NCBI GenBank assembly: GCA_964431545.1
Contig: CAYSLC010000168.1
Coordinates: forward strand, 1-12,392
Length of the DNA: 12,392 bases
Origin: CAYSLC01 sp964431545
GTDB lineage: Bacteria; Desulfobacterota; Desulfobacteria; Desulfobacterales; JAABSP01
Reading direction: 5' to 3'
Shown here: piece by piece, positions 7,999 through 12,392 of the stretch
How the letters are laid out: every line of letters begins with the position of its first letter
How positions within the stretch are numbered: the stretch's first letter is position 1
Translations under genes and position numbers: made by a program
The notes under the pieces: generated by a model
Seen by the model: only the letters and a program-made list of their open reading frames with translations
What the model was told of the DNA's origin: nothing
Database searches by the model: none

Positions 7999-8052
7999 AT
8001 GAGTTCACGCCATTGCCCAGGAACGGAAACACGAAGGGGGGCGTTTCGGTGA
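7999..8052 (+). CDS. Possible 17-codon leader peptide overlapping topB start
   Basis: ATG at 7999 opens 17 codons (MSSRHCPGTETRRGAFR) whose TGA overlaps the topB GTG in the sequence GTGA. Such an overlap would allow translational coupling. The upstream ribosome site is poor (AGGGG is about 14 bases away), so this may be chance. Confidence 0.2.
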   Translation: MSSRHCPGTETRRGAFR

Positions 8053-10490
8053 GGACCCTGATCCTGGCCGAGAAGCCGTCCGTGGCCCGGGATTTCGCCA
8101 GGGCCCTGGGGGTCCAGTCGAAAAAGGACGGCTACATGGGGGACGGCGACACTATCATCACCTGGGCCGTGGGCCACCTGCTGGAGCTGCTGGAGCCGGA
8201 GGACTACGACCCCAGGTGGAAGCGGTGGAACCTTTCCACCCTGCCGATCCTGCCGGAGCGGTTCGACTACAAGCCCCTTTCGAAGACGAAGAAACAGCTC
8301 GGGGTCATCCGGAAACTCCTCCAGTCCCCCCTGGACCGGGTGGTGATCGCCACCGACGCCGGCCGGGAGGGGGAGGTCATCGCCCGGACCATCCTCCTGC
8401 ACGCCGGGTTCCGGGCGGAGGGCAAGCTCCACCGGTTCTGGTCGAGCCAGGCCCTGACCCCCGAGGTGATCCGGGAGGGGATGGCGGCGCTGGTCCCGGC
8501 GTCCCGGTACGACCGGCTCTGGCGGGCCGGGCAGTCCCGGCAGATCGCCGACTGGCTGGTGGGCATGAACGGGACCCGGGCCGCCACCAAGCGGATGGAC
8601 GACCTCTACAGCGTGGGCCGGGTCCAGACGGCCCTGCTGGCGCTCATCGTCGACCGCCGGCGGGAGCGGGAGAACTTCACGCCGGAGCCGTACTGGCTCC
8701 TCCGGGCGAGGTTCGAAAACCCCAAGGGGACGTGGACGGGGCTCTGGTTCAAAAAGGAGGAGACCCGTTTCGCCGAGGAGGCAAAGGCCCGTGCGGTCCT
8801 GGCCAGGGTCGAGGGGGGAACGGGTGAGGTCCGGTCGGTCGAAAAGCGGAAGAAGAAGGAGCCGCCCCCGCCCCTCTACTCCCTCACCGACCTCCAGCGG
8901 GACGCCAACCAGAGACACGGCCTCACCGCCAAGGCGACCCTGGGGATCGCCCAGAGGCTCTACGAGACGAAAAAGTGCCTCTCCTACCCCCGGACCGACT
9001 CCCGGGTCCTGGGGTCGAAAAACGTCGACCTGGCCCGGAAGGTGGCGTCGAAACTGGGGAAAACATACCCCGACATCTTCGCGGGGGTCCGGGATAACCT
9101 GATCCAGGGGACCAACAAGCGGGTCTTCAACGACGCCAAGCTCACCGACCACCACGCCCTGATCCCCCTGGCGCCGCTGCCCGGCGGATGTTCGGCCGAC
9201 GAGCGGAAGGTCTACGACCTGGTGCTGCGCCGGTTCGCCGCCGCCTTCCACCCGGACTGCGAGTTCGAGGCGACCGAGATCGTCACCGAGGTCTCGGCGG
9301 AGACCTTCCGGACCAAGGGGAAGCGGATCCTCGTGCCCGGCTGGCGGGCCGCCTACGGGGTCGAGGATCCGACGGAAGACAAGGGCCGGCCGGGCGACGA
9401 GGAGGAATCCCAGGACCTGCCGCCCCTGGCCCGGGGGGACCCGGCCCGGGCGGCGGAGGCGGCCCTGGAGAAGAAGATGACCCAGCCGCCCCCCGACTAC
9501 ACCGACGCCCGGCTCCTCAAGGAGATGACCAATCCGGGCCGGTATGTGGCGGAGGCGGACTTGAAGAAGGTCTACCGGGGGGACGTGGGGCTCGGCACCC
9601 AGGCGACCCGGGCCCAGATCATCGAGACCCTCCTCGTCCGGAAGTATATCCAGCGGAAAAAGAAGTTTCTCGTGGCCACCGACAAGGGGTGCCGCCTCAT
9701 CGAGACCCTCCGGGGGTTTCCCCAGGCCCGGGTCCTCGCCTCCCCCGAGGAGACGGCCCGGTGGGAGATGGCCCTGGAGGAGATCGCCCGGGGGAGCGGA
9801 TCCCCGGAGGCGTTTTTGACCGGAATCAAGGAACTGGTAAGGAGGATCGTGGACGAATTCAAGGGATCGCCCCCGGCGGCGAACGGAACGACCAAAGAGA
9901 CGGACCTGGGCAAGTGCCCGGCCTGCGGCGGAACCATCATCGAGGGGAACCGGGGCTTCGGCTGCGGCAACTGGCGAAAGGCGGACGGCGGCTGCCGGTT
10001 CGTGGTCTGGAAGACCATGGCCGGCCGGGAAATCGCCCCGGAGACGGTCCGGGAACTCACCGAAAAGCGGATCATCGGCCCCCTGGACGGGTTCGTCTCC
10101 AAGGCCGGCCGGCCCTTTTCTGCGAAACTCAAGGTGGTCCAGAACGAAGACGGCACCTGGGGGGCGGCCTTCGACTTCGATAACGGCCCTGCCAAGGCCG
10201 AGGTATTGGGCAAATGCCCGGCCTGCGGCGGCGACGTGGTGGAGAGCGACAAGGGGTACGGCTGCGCCAACTGGCGCCAGGAGGACGGCGGCTGCCGGTT
10301 CACCATCTGGAAGACCATCGCCAGAAAGGAGATCTCCCGGTCCGTCGCCAAGGAACTCCTGGAACACGGCGCCACCGGCACGCTCCAGGGGTTCATCTCC
10401 CGCAAGGGGAGCGCCTTCGCGGCCCGTCTGCGGCTGGAAGATCAGGGGGAGGGGGCGCCGAAGGTGGGGTTTCAGTTTGATCCGAGGTGA
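8049..10490 (+). CDS. topB: DNA topoisomerase III (type IA)
   Basis: Relaxes and decatenates DNA by cutting one strand through a 5'-phosphotyrosine. I choose GTG at 8049 because AAGGGGGG lies 7 bases upstream and the protein then begins directly with the Toprim strand VRTLILAEKPSVA; an in-frame TTG at 8013 has no ribosome site. The product is 813 residues. Toprim residues are Glu8 (EKPS) and DAGREGE (103-109). SRQIADWLVGMN and YSVGRVQTALLALIV belong to the core, and the active Tyr313 is in CLSYPRTDSR. LTDHHALIPL and GLGTQATRAQIIETL complete the gate. Two C-terminal repeats (from about 620 and 720) each carry four Cys in the order CPACGG, GC(G/A)NW, GGCRF, as zinc ribbons. It stands alone on the plus strand. 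Topoisomerases of this kind also travel on mobile elements, but base use matches the host. Confidence 0.94.
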   Translation: MRTLILAEKPSVARDFARALGVQSKKDGYMGDGDTIITWAVGHLLELLEPEDYDPRWKRWNLSTLPILPERFDYKPLSKTKKQLGVIRKLLQSPLDRVVIATDAGREGEVIARTILLHAGFRAEGKLHRFWSSQALTPEVIREGMAALVPASRYDRLWRAGQSRQIADWLVGMNGTRAATKRMDDLYSVGRVQTALLALIVDRRRERENFTPEPYWLLRARFENPKGTWTGLWFKKEETRFAEEAKARAVLARVEGGTGEVRSVEKRKKKEPPPPLYSLTDLQRDANQRHGLTAKATLGIAQRLYETKKCLSYPRTDSRVLGSKNVDLARKVASKLGKTYPDIFAGVRDNLIQGTNKRVFNDAKLTDHHALIPLAPLPGGCSADERKVYDLVLRRFAAAFHPDCEFEATEIVTEVSAETFRTKGKRILVPGWRAAYGVEDPTEDKGRPGDEEESQDLPPLARGDPARAAEAALEKKMTQPPPDYTDARLLKEMTNPGRYVAEADLKKVYRGDVGLGTQATRAQIIETLLVRKYIQRKKKFLVATDKGCRLIETLRGFPQARVLASPEETARWEMALEEIARGSGSPEAFLTGIKELVRRIVDEFKGSPPAANGTTKETDLGKCPACGGTIIEGNRGFGCGNWRKADGGCRFVVWKTMAGREIAPETVRELTEKRIIGPLDGFVSKAGRPFSAKLKVVQNEDGTWGAAFDFDNGPAKAEVLGKCPACGGDVVESDKGYGCANWRQEDGGCRFTIWKTIARKEISRSVAKELLEHGATGTLQGFISRKGSAFAARLRLEDQGEGAPKVGFQFDPR
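9903..10490 (+). repeat. Tandem 300-bp C-terminal module duplication inside topB
   Basis: The zinc-ribbon module occurs twice with an offset of exactly 300 bases (100 codons): LGKCPACGG at about 9908 and 10208, and GGCRF with WKT in both copies. Cys623/626/639/649 correspond to 723/726/739/749. It looks like an in-frame tandem duplication, since diverged in protein but still near-identical in the CPACGG codons. Confidence 0.75.
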
Positions 10491-10573
10491 CGGGGGGGCT
10501 GGATCGTCGGGATGGTCGTAGAACGCCAAGGGGTGCAGATGGATGGATCTTCCGTGTGCAAGAGGAAAAAAGA

Positions 10574-10606
10574 TTGCGCCGACCGATTCCGTACGCTATT
10601 TTGTAC
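10574..10606 (+). promoter_or_regulatory. Promoter and likely autoregulatory operator of the toxin-antitoxin remnant
   Basis: TTGCGC (10574-10579), a 17-base spacer and TATTTT (10597-10602) form a modest promoter 34 bases before the antitoxin start. Two GTAC cores at 10591 and 10603 flank the -10 box, 12 bp apart centre to centre. As I recall, E. coli YefM binds paired TGTACA motifs with the same spacing, so this fits a Phd/YefM operator. Confidence 0.5.
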
Positions 10607-10635
10607 CAAAAAAAGCACTTACGTGGAGGCAAAAC

Positions 10636-10945
10636 ATGCCCCGAATCAAAATCGACCAGGATATTAAACCTTTGTCGGAAGTCAGAACAGGAATCGCCCG
10701 TTGCATCAAACACGTTCATGACACCAAACGACCTTTAATTATCACGCAGCATTGGAAAGAGCGTCGCCGTGCTGATGGACCCCCATGAATATGAAATGTT
10801 GCAAGAAAAGCTGGAGCTTTTGATGGATCTCCAGGTTTCCCTTGGTCAGATCGATGAAGGGAAAGGGATCGAACACGCCGAGGTGAAAGAACGATTACGG
10901 AAGCGTTTTGAAAATGATCGTCATCTGGTCTCCATTGGCGATTGA
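10636..10945 (+). pseudogene. Phd/YefM-family antitoxin, frameshifted
   Basis: Antitoxin of a type II toxin-antitoxin pair, which would bind DNA and neutralise the partner toxin. The start is ATG at 10636 behind GGAGG. The frame gives MPRIKIDQDIKPLSEVRTGI and on to PLIITQH (residue 39, codon 10750-10752). One extra T at 10752/10753 then shifts the frame and gives a stop at 10786 after 50 residues. Reading on in the +1 frame from 10754 restores the family sequence GKSVAVLMDPHEYEMLQEKL, then ELLMDLQVSLGQIDEGKGI and a stop at 10943-10945, about 102 residues in all. No slippery site is present, so I take it as a mutation, or a sequencing error. The base composition is clearly more AT-rich than in topB, which suggests acquired DNA. 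The original would overlap the toxin start by 32 bases. Confidence 0.85.
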
Positions 10946-10976
10946 TCGGGTTTCGGAGATAGCGGAGTACCTCGCG
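10914..10976 (+). pseudogene. ParE/RelE-family toxin, N-terminal remnant
   Basis: From ATG at 10914 the frame reads MIVIWSPLAIDRVSEIAEYL, the standard first strand and helix of ParE/RelE-type toxins that follow Phd/YefM antitoxins. Family members are about 95-105 residues. Here similarity stops after about 21 residues near 10976, and the frame continues as unrelated sequence, antisense through the terminator and template repeat, to a stop at 11181-11183. All catalytic or gyrase-contact parts are lost, so no active toxin is expected. The break marks the left edge of the retroelement segment. Confidence 0.75.
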
Positions 10977-11018
10977 CCCGAGTTCCAGGACCTCCTGGTC
11001 ACCGAAGGCGGTCGGCGC

Positions 11019-11074
11019 AAAAAAAAACCGCCGCCATTTTCGAGCCCATTGGGGCCTACTCACCGCGGCGGTTT
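11019..11074 (-). terminator. Intrinsic terminator of the retroelement transcript
   Basis: Read on the minus strand, AAACCGCCGC (11074-11065) pairs perfectly with GCGGCGGTTT (11034-11025) around a 30-base loop that can itself fold (GGCCC/GGGCT). An unbroken run of nine T residues (11027-11019) follows. It lies about 100 bases beyond the template repeat and would end the RT-TR RNA. On the plus strand only three T residues follow, so it acts mainly leftward. Confidence 0.8.
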
Positions 11075-11086
11075 CGGGGTTATTCG

Positions 11087-11103
11087 TCCGGGCACGGCCC
11101 GGA
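11087..11103. other. GC hairpin downstream of the template repeat
   Basis: TCCGGGC and GCCCGGA form a perfect 7-bp stem with a 3-base loop, between template repeat and terminator. In the Bordetella phage DGR a similar short GC hairpin lies just after the variable repeat and aids homing; here it is on the template side, so it may instead shape the template RNA. Confidence 0.45.
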
Positions 11104-11174
11104 GCGGGGTGAAGGGAATGGTCAAAGCCTGGCGCGCGGGACCGGCATCCATGGACGCGGGCCTTCTGGCGAAA

Positions 11175-11309
11175 CGGCGTTGAATTCGTGAGGCGGAACC
11201 CCAGGTTGTTGTCGCGGTTGTCCGGCGCGTTCCTGTTCCGGTTCGCGGACCGGCAGTTCCTGGCGTTGTTGTTCCAGGAACCGCCCCGCACCACACGGTT
11301 GCCGCCTTT
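11175..11309 (-). repeat. DGR template repeat (TR)
   Basis: Starts 8 bases after the reverse transcriptase stop, same strand. Its virtual translation reads GGNRVVRGGSWNNNARN followed by CRSANRNRNAPDNRDNN and LGFRL, the C-terminal end of a C-type-lectin/FGE-sulfatase fold as used by DGR target proteins. Asn is coded by AAC throughout the variable part (about ten AAC codons in 23), with C or G in nearly every other place. Adenines grouped at the first two positions of AAC are the known signature of a template whose A residues are randomised during reverse transcription, since NNC codons avoid stops. A real variable repeat would show Tyr, Asp, Ser and others at these places. The frame runs on without a stop into the terminator, so it is a template RNA, not a protein gene. 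Limits are approximate, as no second copy lies in the window. Confidence 0.85.
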
Positions 11310-11317
11310 TATCCCCT

Positions 11318-12082
11318 TCACCCGGAAAAGAGTTCCGGATAGAAAAATCGTTCCCGCACGGCATGGGTGTCCGCATGGCGGACGTGGCCCAGCAGGCTCT
11401 GGGCCGAGCGGATCATGGCGTCCTCGTCCATCCGGCCTTCCGCGAACGCCTTCTCGTTTTTACGCATTTTCCGCTGAAACCGCAAGAGCCCTTCCCGCCT
11501 CAGCCGGACCAGGTTCGGAAAGATCCGGAACCCGAGAAACGGCAGCCCCTGGCGGATCGGGGCGATGAAGGTGCCGGGCTCCTTCAAGCGGAGCTTCAGG
11601 CGGTCCTCCAGGAATGTCTCCATCTCCGCCCGCAGCCGGTGGAGCGTCTCCTTGTCATAGGCGAAGAAGACCGTGTCGTCCATATACCGCGCATAGGCCC
11701 GCATCCCAAGCTCGTCCTTGATGAAATGGTCCAGCGGGTCGAGGTATAGGTTCGCCCACCACTGGCTGGTCAGGTTGCCCACCGGGATCCCCATGCCCTC
11801 TCCCTGGCCGGAAAAGGGGTGGCGGATGATGATTCTGCAAAGGTCGAGGAGCCGCCGGTCCTTGAACTTGCGCTCCAGAAGCCCCTCCAGGACCCCGTGG
11901 TCGATGGTGGCGAAAAACTTCCGGACGTCGGCCTTCATGAAGTAGGGGTACCGGCGCACCCATTTCCGGGCCCGGGCCACGGCCCGGTGGGTGCCCTTGT
12001 CTTTCCGGCAGGCGTAGGAATCGTGGATGAAGCACCGCTCGAAGACCGGCTCCTGGACGTTGAGCACGGCGTGGTGCACCAC
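11318..12082 (-). CDS. DGR-type reverse transcriptase, N-terminally truncated
   Basis: Would copy the template RNA into A-mutated cDNA for homing to a variable repeat. The family-like frame begins at about 12100 with LRFRDRVVHHAVLNVQEPVF; the only usable start is GTG at 12082 without a good ribosome site, giving 254 residues. Motif A is MKADVRKFFATIDH (Asp52), motif B GIPVGNLTSQWWANLYLDPL (98-117) with the SQ ending typical of DGR enzymes rather than the SP of group II introns, and motif C YARYMDDTVFF (Asp135/136). Motif D/E follows as LPFLGFRIFP, and the C-terminus SLLGHVRHAD is family-like and complete. DGR enzymes usually have about 330-400 residues, so roughly 80 N-terminal residues, including motif 1, are missing; an in-frame TGA at 12139-12137 and REP-like palindromes replace them. 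Probably inactive unless the missing part is supplied otherwise. Confidence 0.85.
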   Translation of the reverse strand: MVHHAVLNVQEPVFERCFIHDSYACRKDKGTHRAVARARKWVRRYPYFMKADVRKFFATIDHGVLEGLLERKFKDRRLLDLCRIIIRHPFSGQGEGMGIPVGNLTSQWWANLYLDPLDHFIKDELGMRAYARYMDDTVFFAYDKETLHRLRAEMETFLEDRLKLRLKEPGTFIAPIRQGLPFLGFRIFPNLVRLRREGLLRFQRKMRKNEKAFAEGRMDEDAMIRSAQSLLGHVRHADTHAVRERFFYPELFSG

Positions 12083-12107
12083 CCGGTCCCGGAAGCGCAG
12101 ATGTGGC

Positions 12108-12120
12108 GCCCTTTCAGGGC
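12108..12120 (-). repeat. REP-like palindrome at the RT breakpoint (partial unit)
   Basis: On the minus strand GCCCT-GAA-AGGGC is followed by GCCACAT and then directly by reverse transcriptase sequence near 12100. The full units nearby continue ACATACCAGC; here only ACAT is left. This unit is therefore cut where RT coding begins. Confidence 0.65.
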
Positions 12121-12146
12121 TTTTCGAAACTTGTAATCATTCTTCT

Positions 12147-12192
12147 CCCAGGGCGACTGCCCTGGGCTGGTATGTTTGGCCCTTTCAGGGCC
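12147..12192 (-). repeat. REP-like double-hairpin unit A
   Basis: On the minus strand: GGCCCT-GAA-AGGGCC (12192-12178), a short linker with ACATACCAGC, then an 8-bp stem CCCAGGGC/GCCCTGGG with a 4-base loop (12166-12147). The layout equals unit B at 12281-12324 in opposite orientation. Units of this kind are scattered non-coding repeats in many genomes; no transposase is seen here. Confidence 0.7.
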
Positions 12193-12280
12193 ATTTCCCC
12201 ATATCCACGCCGCGCCATCGTAAACAATTCCGTGCGATTCACAAGCTGAGCTGATCAGGGTTTCCTGCAGTTTACCACCA

Positions 12281-12324
12281 GCCCCGAAGGGGCAAGACAT
12301 ACCAGCTCGGGGGAGCGCCCCGAG
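12281..12324 (+). repeat. REP-like double-hairpin unit B
   Basis: On the plus strand: GCCCC-GAA-GGGGC (12281-12293), linker with the same ACATACCAGC (12297-12306), then CTCGGGG/CCCCGAG with a 5-base loop (12306-12324). Stem bases differ from unit A but pairing is kept on both sides. Units A and B diverge, with 88 bases between them that I cannot assign. Confidence 0.7.
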
Positions 12325-12392
12325 ATTGGTCAACAAAGGGAGCATTACCCGTTTCTTGACTTCCACCTTACCCAGGATTCGGTTGCGAGGAA

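Larger units (their letters stand above)
7349..8048. other. 700-bp non-coding region between divergent kinase and topB
   Basis: No reading frame here looks like a real protein. From about 7540 to 7780 the DNA is clearly AT-rich, unlike both neighbours; from 7800 it is GC-rich with several inverted repeats (for example CTCCGG/CCGGAG, and CCGGA/TCCGG near 7910-7936). ATAATTTGGA occurs twice, at 7645 and 7741. A rightward promoter sits at 7610-7638. A 24-codon frame at 7686-7760 starts 3 bases after GGGGAG, too close for a good ribosome site, so I do not call it a gene. No clear kinase promoter was found. Part of this region may be a topB leader or a small RNA. Confidence 0.5.

Noticed and set aside
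8013..8048. TTG start 12 codons upstream for topB
   Set aside because: No ribosome site and the added residues precede the conserved Toprim strand; GTG at 8049 has a good site.
7767..10529. Minus-strand 920-residue open frame opposite topB
   Set aside because: Pro/Gly/Arg-rich shadow caused by GC-rich codons of topB; no domain and no ribosome site.
10740..10790. Programmed frameshift in the antitoxin
   Set aside because: No slippery heptamer or downstream structure; a single extra T in CATTGG is a simpler cause.
10716..11321. Minus-strand 201-residue frame resembling a formylglycine-generating/sulfatase-modifying domain
   Set aside because: Only the AAC-rich stretch is family-like; the rest runs through the terminator and antisense to the toxin-antitoxin remnant. 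Better explained as a DGR template repeat.
12108..12324. Possible CRISPR array
   Set aside because: Palindromes occur in opposite orientations with different stems and irregular spacing; no repeat-spacer pattern.
11935..12366. Minus-strand 143-residue frame before the reverse transcriptase (possible Avd)
   Set aside because: It translates the REP-like palindromes and the RT 5' part in another frame; no helical-bundle character.

Overview
The window is GC-rich chromosomal DNA with strong third-position G/C, so most long antisense reading frames are shadows. I infer a marine or halotolerant proteobacterium-like organism. The PAS/hybrid kinase style and topoisomerase would fit Desulfobacterota (former Deltaproteobacteria), but no marker gene here proves this.

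Left part (1-5226, all minus strand): an osmoprotection operon for choline uptake and oxidation to glycine betaine. From its promoter it reads GntR/FadR-type regulator, choline dehydrogenase (betA), betaine aldehyde dehydrogenase (betB), then a choline-binding protein of an ABC importer (choX-like, cut by the window edge; permease and ATPase genes would lie further left). The usual TetR-type BetI is replaced by a GntR/FCD protein. A perfect 17-bp palindrome of FadR-operator type overlaps the -10 box, so autoregulated repression is likely.

Middle (5345-10490): a membrane-anchored two-PAS hybrid histidine kinase with a C-terminal receiver (minus strand), a 700-bp non-coding region with an AT-rich patch and a good rightward promoter, and a type IA DNA topoisomerase III (topB) with two C-terminal zinc-ribbon repeats (plus strand).

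Right part (10574-12392): accessory, mosaic DNA. A Phd/YefM-ParE toxin-antitoxin pair is broken: the antitoxin has a +1 frameshift and the toxin keeps only about 21 residues. Beside the toxin break, on the minus strand, lies a diversity-generating retroelement (DGR) remnant: a DGR-type reverse transcriptase with all catalytic motifs but no N-terminus, then 8 bases later an AAC-rich template repeat, a hairpin and a strong intrinsic terminator. The reverse transcriptase is cut at its 5' end by REP-like palindromic elements with covarying stems. No variable repeat, target gene or Avd gene is visible here, so the cassette is dead or works in trans. This DGR remnant is the most interesting system in the window.
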